A stretch of 64,000 bases of DNA, from the NCBI GenBank assembly GCA_902779675.1, contig CACZCK010000001.1, forward strand, positions 62,001 to 126,000, given 5' to 3'. The translations under genes were made by a program, and so were the position numbers. This DNA comes from an uncultured Coriobacteriaceae bacterium. GTDB taxonomy: Bacteria; Actinomycetota; Coriobacteriia; Coriobacteriales; Atopobiaceae. Of the stretch, positions 43,068-50,894 are shown piece by piece. The notes under the pieces were generated by a model that was not told the DNA's origin, did no database searches, and saw only the letters and a list, made by a program, of their open reading frames with translations. Position 1 is the stretch's first letter, and each line of letters begins with the position of its first letter.

Positions 43068-43691
43068 TTATGCGCTCTTGAGCACCACGTTGCGCACCAC
43101 GCCGGCAGCGTGGTCGCACGCGTCCAGGACGTGCTCCATGCGGTCGAACAGGCGCAGCCATGCAAGGCTCTCCTTGCCGCGCGTCTCGTCCTCGCGGAAC
43201 AGCACACGCAAGGCGTTCTCGTATACCTCGTCGCCGCCGTCCTCAACCTGGCCAACCGCGATGGCCTTCTTCATCAGCATCTCGTCGCGCTTGTAGTCGG
43301 GCAGGTGGTCGATCATCTCCTGCATCTCCTCCACGGCCTTCAGCGTGAGCTCGGCCAGCTCAACGGCCTCGGGACGCATGTCGCGCACGTTGAACAGGTC
43401 AAGGCGGATGGTGGCAGCCTCCATGTGGTCAACCACGTCGTCCATGGCCAGCGCAAGCTCGCCAATGTCCTCGCGGTCAAAGGGTGTGATGAAGCTCGTG
43501 TACAGGCGGGTCATGATTTCGCGCACCGTCTCGTCGGCACGCGTCTCGAGCATCTTCATGCGCGGCAGGCGGGTGAAGGTCTCCGGGTAGCCGCTCATGA
43601 TGGTCACATACTCCTCGCCTGCGTCAACCAAAACAGCGGCAAGCTGCTTGAGCAGGGTGTAGTAGATGTCTTCCTTCTTCACGCGGGGCAT
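43068..43691 (-). CDS. DUF47 (PhoU-like) partner of the Pit phosphate transporter
   Basis: 207 residues, all-helical, PhoU-like. The family is nearly always encoded with Pit transporters and is thought to regulate them. Features: TRADETVREIMTRLYTSFITPFDREDIGELALAMDDVVDHME, with the acidic metal-binding-type pairs, and CDHAAGVVRNVVLK at the end. It follows pit by 51 nt in the same transcript. Confidence 0.92.
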   Translation of the reverse strand: MPRVKKEDIYYTLLKQLAAVLVDAGEEYVTIMSGYPETFTRLPRMKMLETRADETVREIMTRLYTSFITPFDREDIGELALAMDDVVDHMEAATIRLDLFNVRDMRPEAVELAELTLKAVEEMQEMIDHLPDYKRDEMLMKKAIAVGQVEDGGDEVYENALRVLFREDETRGKESLAWLRLFDRMEHVLDACDHAAGVVRNVVLKSA

Positions 43692-43742
43692 GGGAACTCC
43701 AATCGGTCGTAGGACGGGGCAGCCGCACAGGGCGGACGGAAA

Positions 43743-44789
43743 CTAGAACAGAAGCATGAAGACCTTGGCCAGGACGAAACCGATGAGACCACAGCCCGGG
43801 AAGGTGCAGACCCAGGTCATGACCATCTCCTTTGCCACGCCCCAGTCTACCGAACGCGGGTCCTTTGCAGCCCCGGCACCCATCATGGCCGAACCGGACG
43901 TGTGCGTGGTGGAGACGGGCAGGCCCGTGAGGGTGGCAATGAGCAGGGCGCCTGTGGCGCTGAGCGCCGCGGCAAAGCCCTGGTACTGCTCGAGCTGCAC
44001 CATGTCGATGCCCACCTTCTTGATGATGGGCTTGCCGCCGATGCCCGTGCCAATAGCCATCACCAGGGCGCAGGCCACCTCGAGCCAGAAGGGGAAGTGA
44101 GCACCCTCGACGGTCATGTTCTGCGAGAGCATGATGGCCAGCATGGCTGTAGACATGAACTTCTGGCCGTCCTGGGCGCCATGCATGGCAGAGGCGCCCG
44201 CGGCTGCCCAGACCTGCATCTTGGCAAAGAACTCGTTGGCCGAGCGCCGGTCGGCGTTGCGACAGATGTAGGGAATCACCTTGGCTATGGCCCAGCCAGC
44301 CAAAAAGCCCAGCACAGTGGAGAGCACGAGGCCATAGAGCACCTTGACCCACTCCCCCATGTTGACGCCGGACATACCACCGTGCACGGCGATGGCCGCA
44401 CCGGTGAGGCCTGCGATGAGCGCATGACTCTCGCTGGTGGGGATGCCAAACACCCATGCCAGCGACGACCAGGTAACAATGGAGACGGTGGCCGCAGCGA
44501 GGGCGATAAGCGCCACGTGAGAGTCACCGCCAAAGTCGACCATGCCACTCATGGTGTCGGCGACGGCGGTGGAGAAGAGCGTCATGCCCACCAGACCGAG
44601 GAAGTTGGTGATGACGCTCATCCAGATGGCGGCGTCAACGCCAATGGCGCGCGTGCCAATGGGCTCTGCGATGGCATTGGCGGCATCCGTCGCACCATTT
44701 ACGAAGATGGTCCCCATCACGAGCACGATTACCAACGCCAAAAACGGGTTAGCCTGCACCGCATCGAGGAACTGAGAGAAAGTGACCAT
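43743..44789 (-). CDS. pit: Inorganic phosphate transporter (Pit family)
   Basis: 348 residues, about ten membrane helices. The two PiT repeats are visible: VNGATDAANAIAEPIGTRAI near the N-terminus and GAQDGQKFMSTAML in the second half, then GLPVSTTHTSGSAMMGAG. Low-affinity, cation-coupled phosphate uptake. It is first in the pit-DUF47 pair. A separate Na/Pi cotransporter homologue is encoded at 50.9-52.6 kb. Confidence 0.95.
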   Translation of the reverse strand: MVTFSQFLDAVQANPFLALVIVLVMGTIFVNGATDAANAIAEPIGTRAIGVDAAIWMSVITNFLGLVGMTLFSTAVADTMSGMVDFGGDSHVALIALAAATVSIVTWSSLAWVFGIPTSESHALIAGLTGAAIAVHGGMSGVNMGEWVKVLYGLVLSTVLGFLAGWAIAKVIPYICRNADRRSANEFFAKMQVWAAAGASAMHGAQDGQKFMSTAMLAIMLSQNMTVEGAHFPFWLEVACALVMAIGTGIGGKPIIKKVGIDMVQLEQYQGFAAALSATGALLIATLTGLPVSTTHTSGSAMMGAGAAKDPRSVDWGVAKEMVMTWVCTFPGCGLIGFVLAKVFMLLF

Positions 44790-44935
44790 GGGTAGGCCTT
44801 TCGTTCGGGTCCGACCATGATACGGATAGGATGTCAGCCCAAATGAAATATGTTGTTAACAGAACGTAATGTCCTGTCAGGCGTAGTCACCCATTCGGCA
44901 GGCGACGTCTTGTTCATGTAAGCCCCAGCCAACAC

Positions 44936-44968
44936 TTCGCGCACAGGGGATACTCCCTTTTGCGCGAA
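44936..44968. repeat. Dispersed hairpin family, copy e
   Basis: TTCGCGCA (44936-44943) pairs perfectly with TGCGCGAA (44961-44968), inner AGGG/CCCT. It reads as the reverse complement of copy b with two or three changes and lies 14 nt from the stop of the PHP gene. Confidence 0.75.
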
Positions 44969-44981
44969 CAGACAGATCCTA

Positions 44982-45803
44982 CTACAGCGTATCGAGCGCC
45001 AGCTGCCGTGTCTCCACGCCGCCACGCGCATTGTGAGCAAGTACGTTGACATGCGTAAACCCGCATTCGATTGCCCGCTGCACCGCCACGTCGAAGCTGC
45101 CGTTGAGACACGTCGCCTGGTGCGCGTCGGAGTTGATGAAGATCTGGCCCCCAAAGTCATGCAGGGCCCGAAGCAGGCTGCGACGCGGATACAGCTCCTC
45201 CTTGCGACCCCGGTTATGCGCCCCGCAGTTGATCTCGAAGGGTACGCCCTGCCTCACCAGGTGCTCCATGGCCTCGAGCGCGGGTCCCAGATAGCGCGGG
45301 TCCTCCTCGTCGAAGGCCTGCATCTGGTCGTTGAAGCGCGTGATGAGGTCGAAGTGACCCACAAAGGTGCACTCCAGGCGGTCGTAGACCTGCGCCTCCA
45401 GCTCGTAGTACGAACGGCACATGGCGTACCAGTCACCGCCAAAACACTCGTCACAGAGCCGCTGCGAGACGTCCGCGCCATAGTCCACGGCGCGCGAGAA
45501 GGGCACGTCGACGTCCACGTAGTGGGTCGAGCCGATCACGTACTCGGCGCCGGGGCAGCTGTCGGGGTCATAGAGCGTGTCGAGCTCCACGCCACAGAGA
45601 ATATCGATGCGGTCGGCGTAGGTCTCGCGCAGGCGCGCGATCTCGGCGACGTAGGCGCTCCAGTCCATGTGGATCTCCTCGTCCATGTGGCCCGAGAAGC
45701 CCAGATGGCCAAACCCCAGCTCCAAGGCGCGCTGCACCATGCGCTCGGCCGCCTCGTCGCCGTCACAGAACGTCGTGTGCGTGTGGTAGTTGGCCTTGAG
45801 CAT
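44982..45803 (-). CDS. PHP-domain histidinol-phosphatase-like protein
   Basis: 273 residues. PHP metallophosphoesterase fold: NYHTHTTFCDGDEAAERM (metal His at 6 and 8), FSGHMDE, GVELD, GSTHYVDVDVPF, VGHFDLI, EINCGAHNRGRKEELYP and NSDAHQ. Matches the HisK type of histidinol phosphatase, but no other his genes are nearby, so another phosphate ester is possible. GGGAG precedes the chosen ATG at 45803 rather than the in-frame ATG at 45824. It is divergent from the GH13 gene. Confidence 0.85.
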   Translation of the reverse strand: MLKANYHTHTTFCDGDEAAERMVQRALELGFGHLGFSGHMDEEIHMDWSAYVAEIARLRETYADRIDILCGVELDTLYDPDSCPGAEYVIGSTHYVDVDVPFSRAVDYGADVSQRLCDECFGGDWYAMCRSYYELEAQVYDRLECTFVGHFDLITRFNDQMQAFDEEDPRYLGPALEAMEHLVRQGVPFEINCGAHNRGRKEELYPRRSLLRALHDFGGQIFINSDAHQATCLNGSFDVAVQRAIECGFTHVNVLAHNARGGVETRQLALDTL

Positions 45804-45922
45804 GATGTCTCCCATCTCCGCCATACGCGCCGTGTTTCACGCCCTTCATTATCGCCGAAGAGCGGCAGAGCTGGCAGCCGACGTACACTGGTGGCCGACG
45901 CAGTTGATTGTGAGGAGGACAC

Positions 45923-47590
45923 ATGAAAGAGCAGTGGTGGCAGCGCGCCGTAGTCTATCAGGTCTACCCCAAGAGCTTCCAAGACAGCAACGGAGACGGC
46001 CTGGGAGACATCCCCGGCATCACCAGCCGCCTCCCCTACCTGGCTAAGCTGGGCATCGACGTCATCTGGCTCAGCCCGGTGTACCAGAGCCCCATGGACG
46101 ACAACGGCTATGACATCAGCGACTACCGCGCCATCTGGCCGGGCTTTGGCACCATGGACGACTTCGACCAGATGCTCGAGACCGCGCACTCGCTGGGCAT
46201 CAAGATCGTGATGGACCTGGTGGTCAACCACTCCTCCGACGAGCACGAGTGGTTCCGCCAGAGCCGCAGCAGCCGCGAGAACCCCTACCGCGACTACTAC
46301 TACTGGCGCGATGCGGTGGACGGCCACGAGCCCTCCAACATGGGCGGCGTCTTTGGCGGCAGCATCTGGGAGTGGGACGAGCAGACCCAGCAGTACTACC
46401 TGCACTGCTTCTCAAAGAAGCAGCCCGACCTCAATTGGGAGAACCCGCGCGTGGCCGACGAGGTCTTCGACATGATGGACTGGTGGCTGGCCAAGGGCGT
46501 TGACGGTTTCCGCATGGACGTCATCGGTATGATTGCCAAGGATCTGAGCTTCCCCTCGGGCGAGCCTGGCCCCACCGGCTACGCACCGCTCTATCCGCTC
46601 ATCGACGACGAGCGCGTGCATCCGCACCTGCAGGACATGCGCCGTCGCGTGCTTTCCAAGTACGACACCATGACCGTCGGCGAGGTGAGCGGCGCCACCG
46701 TGGAGACCGCCAAGAAGTATGCCAACCTGGATGGCAGCGAGCTCTCGATGGTCTTCCAGTTCGAGCATGTGGGCCTCACCGGCGATCCCGACCGCGGCAA
46801 GTGGGTCACCGACAAGCCGCGTCTCGTGGACCTAAAGGCCGTGTTCGACCGCTGGGAGACGGGCCTCGACGGGGTGGCGTGGAACAGCCTCTACTGGGAC
46901 AACCACGACCAGCCGCGTGCCGTGAGCCGCTGGGGCAACGACAGTCCCGAGTGGCGCGAGACCAGCGCGAAGATGCTCGCCACCTGCCTGCACCTGATGC
47001 AGGGCACGCCCTACGTCTATCAGGGCGAGGAACTGGGCATGACCAACTACCCCTGGCAGGACATGACTCTGGTCAACGATCTCGAGGCACACGATGCGTA
47101 TCGCATGCTCACCCAGGACTGCGGCTGCAGCCACGAGGAGGCCATGGCCTGCATGCGCGAGATCTGTCGTGACAACGCGCGCACGCCCATGCAGTGGGAC
47201 GGCAGCGCGCTGGCTGGCTTTACCACGGGCGAGCCGTGGCTGCCAGTCAACCCCAACTGCGCCGAAATCAACGCCGAGGCACAGGTCGACGACCCGCATT
47301 CGGTGTTTGCGCACTACCAGGGGCTCATCGCACTGCGCCACCAGAGCGACCTGGTGGTGCACGGGCACTTCCGCCTGCTGGAGCCCCAAAGCGAGGAGCT
47401 CTTTGTCTACGAGCGCGAGCTGGACGGCCGGCGGATGCTGGTGGTCTGCAACTTTACCGACCACGAGGTGAAATGGCGGGTGCCCGATGAGTACGGCGCC
47501 GCAGCCCTGGTGGAGGCCGCGTGCAACTACGCGGATGCCCCACAGGCTGGTGTCGTGCGTCCGTACGAGGCATTTGCGCTGATGGCGTAG
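45923..47590 (+). CDS. GH13 alpha-glucosidase, probably oligo-1,6-glucosidase (GH13_31)
   Basis: 555 residues, intracellular, full length. The (beta/alpha)8 catalytic residues are Asp199 in DGFRMDVIG, Glu254 in TVGEVSG and Asp329 in WDNHDQPR. NGDGLGDIPGITSRLPYLAKLGIDVIWLSP and MDLVVNHSSDEHEWF are standard. Val200 after the nucleophile is the residue associated with alpha-1,6 over alpha-1,4 preference in this subfamily. It hydrolyses isomalto-oligosaccharides from dietary or host glycans. GTGAGGAGGACAC precedes the ATG. No sugar transporter is adjacent. Confidence 0.93.
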   Translation: MKEQWWQRAVVYQVYPKSFQDSNGDGLGDIPGITSRLPYLAKLGIDVIWLSPVYQSPMDDNGYDISDYRAIWPGFGTMDDFDQMLETAHSLGIKIVMDLVVNHSSDEHEWFRQSRSSRENPYRDYYYWRDAVDGHEPSNMGGVFGGSIWEWDEQTQQYYLHCFSKKQPDLNWENPRVADEVFDMMDWWLAKGVDGFRMDVIGMIAKDLSFPSGEPGPTGYAPLYPLIDDERVHPHLQDMRRRVLSKYDTMTVGEVSGATVETAKKYANLDGSELSMVFQFEHVGLTGDPDRGKWVTDKPRLVDLKAVFDRWETGLDGVAWNSLYWDNHDQPRAVSRWGNDSPEWRETSAKMLATCLHLMQGTPYVYQGEELGMTNYPWQDMTLVNDLEAHDAYRMLTQDCGCSHEEAMACMREICRDNARTPMQWDGSALAGFTTGEPWLPVNPNCAEINAEAQVDDPHSVFAHYQGLIALRHQSDLVVHGHFRLLEPQSEELFVYERELDGRRMLVVCNFTDHEVKWRVPDEYGAAALVEAACNYADAPQAGVVRPYEAFALMA

Positions 47591-47616
47591 GGAACAAAGG
47601 GGCACGAACATAACAG

Positions 47617-47651
47617 TGGGCGCCGTCGCATCGTTTGCGGCGGCGCCCATG
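47617..47651 (+). terminator. Terminator of the GH13 gene
   Basis: TGGGCGCCGTCGC pairs with GCGGCGGCGCCCA with one G-T pair, 27 nt after the stop; only a weak T content follows. Confidence 0.6.
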
Positions 47652-47705
47652 TGCTATCGACGATAGTTGCCGACCGTGTCAGCCCTCATCGGATCTTGTC
47701 GTATG

Positions 47706-47924
47706 TCACAGCATAGCCAGGTACTGGGGACGCTTGGCCTCAGGCACGTTGAGCGCGTCAAAGGTCTCCTGCGCCGTGAGGGAGAGCCTCTCCATCAGGC
47801 TGCGCAGGTCGTCGATGAGCCTGCGCTCCTCGCCCTGCTCGATGCCCTCCTGGCGAATCTCGTCGAAAACCTCGCACACCTGCACCACACCCTTTGGAGT
47901 CCTTTTCAAGTATCGGTGACCCAA
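47706..47924 (-). pseudogene. C-terminal remnant of an Rpn/PD-(D/E)XK-transposase-like protein
   Basis: An open frame of 72 codons that would have to begin at TTG and has no ribosome binding site. VCEVFDEIRQEGIEQGEERRLIDDLRSLMERLSLTAQETFDALN resembles the C-terminal tail of Rpn-family recombination-promoting nucleases (the 'CExxxEIRxEGxExGxExG' stretch). The nuclease domain is missing: the sequence upstream belongs to the AI-2E-type permease, which stops 4 nt before. It is best read as a decayed fragment. Confidence 0.55.
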
Positions 47925-47927
47925 TGG

Positions 47928-49049
47928 TCACTCGCGCTGGCTGTCTTTGGCTGCGGCGTCGTCGGTGCCCTCCATCCACCGGCTTAGCTGGAGGCCGATC
48001 CAGGTGGCAAGCGGAATGGCAACAATCATGCCCGGGATGCCACCGAGGTTACCGCCCACAAACATGACGATGGCAACGGCCATGGGATGCAGCTGGATCC
48101 CGTCGGCCAAAAGGCGCGGGGCGATCACCATGATGTCGAGAAGCGTCACCACCCCCATGACCACGAGGCCAATGACGAGCTTGATGTAATCCTGCTCGAT
48201 GATGCACACGACGGCAGTAGCCACCAGCCCGACGATGCCGCCCGTATAGGGGATGAGGTTGCCGATACCAGCCAACAGGCCCACCACCAGCGCATGAGGC
48301 ACGTCGGCAAGCAACAGGGCCAGCGTCGCGAGCAGGGCGAGCGCGAGCGCATCGGTCGCCTGGCCACGCGAGTACGAAGAGAAGACCCTGTCGGCATCCT
48401 CGAGCATCTGCGCGGTGTCAATCCCTCGCGCACCCAGGATGCGTGCCAGCACGCGGCGGGTAGACACAAAGAGGTTGTCGCCGTCGATGAGGAACCAGAT
48501 GGTAAAAATGACCGTGAAGCAGACGGCGGTGAAGGCGATGGAGACGCTGGTAAACGTGTTCAGAAGGTCTTCGATGCTTCCCTTGGGCATGATGCCAAGG
48601 CTCTCCGCGCGCTGCGAGACCAGCGCGGTAAAACCCTCGAAGTCGGTGGTCATGCGAGCGACGATCTCCTGCAGGGAGCCCCAACCCAACGTCACGAGGC
48701 CGTCTGAGAGTACCGCGGCAAGCCCACCGAACATGACGAGCAGCAGGAGCGCAAGCATCACGACGGTGATGATCGCCGCCACGGGACGCGTGCTGGCGCC
48801 GCGCTTGGCAAAACGGCTGCCTGCCAGCGCCTTCTCGATCCGCGTGACCAGCGGGTTGAACATGTAGCTCAGCATGCACCCAAACAGGAGCGGACCTGCG
48901 ATCGTGCACACCATTGACCAGAGCCTTGTCCACAGCTCGCCGGCGCTCCATATGGCCAAACATGCCGAGAAACCAGCGATCACCAGCAGAAGCGCATAGA
49001 GGCCGACCTCGATCTGGGCGTCGCTCATGTGCTTGAAGAGTCTCTTCAC
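47928..49049 (-). CDS. AI-2E family transporter (permease)
   Basis: 373 residues with seven to eight hydrophobic segments. The family hallmark IPYTGGIVGL and the preceding LLAGIGNL are present, as are LVVMGVVTLLDIMVIAPRLLADGIQLHPMAVAIVMFVGGNLGGIPGMIVAIP. The start is assigned to a GTG at 49049 because GGGGAGG lies 5 nt upstream; longer frames begin at 49082. The family includes proteins proposed to export autoinducer-2 and others acting as Na+/H+ antiporters, so the substrate is open. The C-terminus is acidic and ends beside the transposase remnant. Confidence 0.88.
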   Translation of the reverse strand: MKRLFKHMSDAQIEVGLYALLLVIAGFSACLAIWSAGELWTRLWSMVCTIAGPLLFGCMLSYMFNPLVTRIEKALAGSRFAKRGASTRPVAAIITVVMLALLLLVMFGGLAAVLSDGLVTLGWGSLQEIVARMTTDFEGFTALVSQRAESLGIMPKGSIEDLLNTFTSVSIAFTAVCFTVIFTIWFLIDGDNLFVSTRRVLARILGARGIDTAQMLEDADRVFSSYSRGQATDALALALLATLALLLADVPHALVVGLLAGIGNLIPYTGGIVGLVATAVVCIIEQDYIKLVIGLVVMGVVTLLDIMVIAPRLLADGIQLHPMAVAIVMFVGGNLGGIPGMIVAIPLATWIGLQLSRWMEGTDDAAAKDSQRE

Positions 49050-49100
49050 AGGCACCTCCCCATATGCCATTCGACACCACAAGATGGTACCTCAGGCCCA

Positions 49101-49169
49101 GGGCACAGACATTCCCCAGAAGCAGCTGTGCCACCCAGACAGGCGACACAGCTGCTTTCGGGAATGCCC
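49101..49169 (-). terminator. Long hairpin after the aminotransferase fusion gene
   Basis: AAGCAGCTGTG (49120-49130) pairs perfectly with CACAGCTGCTT (49147-49157), extended by CATTCCC/GGGAATG and GGGCA/TGCCC. It lies 22 nt after the stop. No T-tract follows on the minus strand. Confidence 0.55.
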
Positions 49170-49190
49170 GCACTTCGCTCTGTTGCCAGC

Positions 49191-50693
49191 TTACTGGCGG
49201 TAGTACTTGAGGAAGTCCTCGAGCTGGTCAAGCGCCTCGCCCAGCACCGCGCGACGCGGCAGGTAGACGATGCGGAAGTAGCCCGGCGTCTCCCAGTTGA
49301 AACCCTTGCCCGGCACGATGAGCACGCGCTTGTCCTGCAGCAGGTCGAGCTGGAACTGCTCGTCGTCGGTGATGTTGAACTTCTTGGGGTCGAGCCTGGG
49401 GAAGATGTAGAACGCGGCCTTGGGCTTGACCACGCTCACGCCATCCATGGCGCACAGGCGCTCGTAGACGTAGTCGCGCTGCTTGCACACGCGGCCGGTG
49501 GGCACCACGTAGTTCTTGACGCTCTGGTAGCCGCCCAGCGCCGTCTGCACGATGGACTGCGCCGGCACGTTGGAGCACAGGCGCATGTTGCTCATCATGT
49601 GGATGCCCTCCATAAGGCCGCGGCCCAGGCGCTTGTTGCCACTGATGGAGATCCACCCGATGCGCCAGCCGGCGATCATGTGGCTCTTGGAGAGGCCGTT
49701 GAACGTGATGCAGAACAGGTCAGGCGCGAGGCTCGCGATGCTCACGTGCTCCTCGCCGTCCATCACCAGGCGGTCGTAGATCTCGTCCGAGAGGATGATG
49801 AGCTGGTTCTGGCGGGCGATCTCCACGATCTCCTCCAGCACCTCGCGCGGGTAGAGGGCACCCGTGGGGTTGTTGGGGTTGATGATGACGATGGCCTTGG
49901 TGTTGCTCGTGACCTTGGCGCGCATGTCGTCGAGGTCGGGCAGCCAGTCGGCCTGCTCGTCGCAGAGGTAGTGCACGGCCTTGCCGCCGGCCAGCGTCAC
50001 GCAGGCGGTCCACAGCGGGTAGTCGGGGCTGGGCACCAGGATCTCGTCACCTGTTTCCACCATGGCCTGCATCACCAGGTTGATGAGGTCGCTCACACCG
50101 TTGCCGGTGTAGATGTCGTTCATGGTGACGTTGGGGATGCCCTTGAGCTGGTCGTACTGCATGATGGCCTTGCGCGCGGCAAACAGGCCGCGGCTGTCGG
50201 AGTAGCCCTCGGTGTCGCGCAGCTGGCTGGCCATGTCCTGCACCACCTCGTCGGGTGTGCGGAAGCCAAAGGGCGCAGGGTTGCCGATGTTGAGCTTGAG
50301 GATGTTGATGCCATCCTCCTCCATGCGCATGGCCTCGTCGAGCGCGGGGCCGCGCACGTCGTAGGACACGTGGTCGAGCTTGCTGGATTTGTCGAACTTG
50401 CGCATGGGTGCTACCTCCTGTTGTGGCTGGGACGTGGGCGTGTGGTCGGCTGCAGGTACGGTGTCGGTTGCGGGCTCGGTATTCGGCGTCGGGTCGAGGT
50501 CTGCCTCGAGGACGGTGGCCAGAAAAGCGAGGGTATCCTTGCGAGGCGCGGTCTTGCCAGAAAGGTACTGGCTGAGCTGGGACTTTCCCAGCTTGACGCC
50601 CTGGGACTGCGCAATGCGGATGAGCTCGACCTGCCTCAGGCCCTTCGCACGCATCGCCTCCCCCAGGCGTTGGGCAAAGCTTCCTTGGTCCAT
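49191..50693 (-). CDS. XRE-type HTH domain fused to an AlaT-like class I aminotransferase
   Basis: 500 residues. Residues 1-65 form an XRE/Cro-type HTH (SFAQRLGEAMRAKGLRQVEL, LGKSQLSQYLSGKTAPRKDTL). A Pro/Thr/Ala linker of about 30 residues follows, then a complete fold type I aminotransferase resembling AlaT: LNIGNPAPFGFRTP, NGVSDLINLVMQAM, INPNNPTGALYP, LSDEIYDRLVMDG, GLSKSHMIAGWRIGW (PLP Lys) and YFRIVYLP. GGAG stands 5 nt before the ATG at 50693. An internal M at the domain junction (MRKFDKSSK, preceded by GGAGGTAGCACCC) could yield a free aminotransferase. Five GTTCAA sites lie upstream. Predicted: pyruvate/alanine transamination plus DNA binding. Confidence 0.9.
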   Translation of the reverse strand: MDQGSFAQRLGEAMRAKGLRQVELIRIAQSQGVKLGKSQLSQYLSGKTAPRKDTLAFLATVLEADLDPTPNTEPATDTVPAADHTPTSQPQQEVAPMRKFDKSSKLDHVSYDVRGPALDEAMRMEEDGINILKLNIGNPAPFGFRTPDEVVQDMASQLRDTEGYSDSRGLFAARKAIMQYDQLKGIPNVTMNDIYTGNGVSDLINLVMQAMVETGDEILVPSPDYPLWTACVTLAGGKAVHYLCDEQADWLPDLDDMRAKVTSNTKAIVIINPNNPTGALYPREVLEEIVEIARQNQLIILSDEIYDRLVMDGEEHVSIASLAPDLFCITFNGLSKSHMIAGWRIGWISISGNKRLGRGLMEGIHMMSNMRLCSNVPAQSIVQTALGGYQSVKNYVVPTGRVCKQRDYVYERLCAMDGVSVVKPKAAFYIFPRLDPKKFNITDDEQFQLDLLQDKRVLIVPGKGFNWETPGYFRIVYLPRRAVLGEALDQLEDFLKYYRQ

Positions 50694-50703
50694 GCTGCTC
50701 CAG

Positions 50704-50801
50704 AAGTTCAATTTATGGACAGAAGTTCAATTTGAACCGCTCGTTCAAATTGAACTCACCTTACCACAGCAGAAGTTCAATACAACCCATAAGTTCAATT
50801 T
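50704..50801 (-). promoter_or_regulatory. Array of five AAGTTCAATTT-type operator candidates
   Basis: Copies at 50704-50714, 50723-50737, 50743-50755, 50773-50782 and 50791-50801. Two are complete 13-bp palindromes: GTTCAATTTGAAC (50725-50737) and GTTCAAATTGAAC (50743-50755); the rest are half-sites. Successive GTTC positions are about 19, 18, 32 and 18 bp apart. The array covers the promoter and leader of the XRE-aminotransferase gene, whose own HTH domain is the likely binder. Confidence 0.7.
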
Positions 50802-50824
50802 CATGGGGTAAAGGCAGTCTTCGG

Positions 50825-50875
50825 ACAAAGAGAACCGCCCCCAGTGTCTAGGACATCGGGGACGGTTCTCTTTGT
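50825..50875. repeat. Palindrome ACAAAGAGAACCG...CGGTTCTCTTTGT
   Basis: ACAAAGAGAACCG (50825-50837) pairs perfectly with CGGTTCTCTTTGT (50863-50875); CCCC/GGGG extends the stem. It lies 19 nt after the Na/Pi cotransporter stop. No T-tract outside the stem. The GGGGACGGTTCTCTTTGT half is, from general knowledge, a recurring intergenic motif in several gut anaerobes. Confidence 0.65.
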
Positions 50876-50894
50876 ACAAGTTCTCGGCTCGGGT

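Noticed and set aside
49101..49169. Structured riboswitch ahead of the AI-2E-type permease
   Set aside because: The hairpin lies after the aminotransferase stop, shows no known aptamer core and is explained as a 3'-end structure.
50704..50801. CRISPR-like array upstream of the aminotransferase
   Set aside because: The repeats are only 11-13 bp with 5-20 bp gaps, partly palindromic and inside a promoter; there are no cas genes. An operator array fits better.
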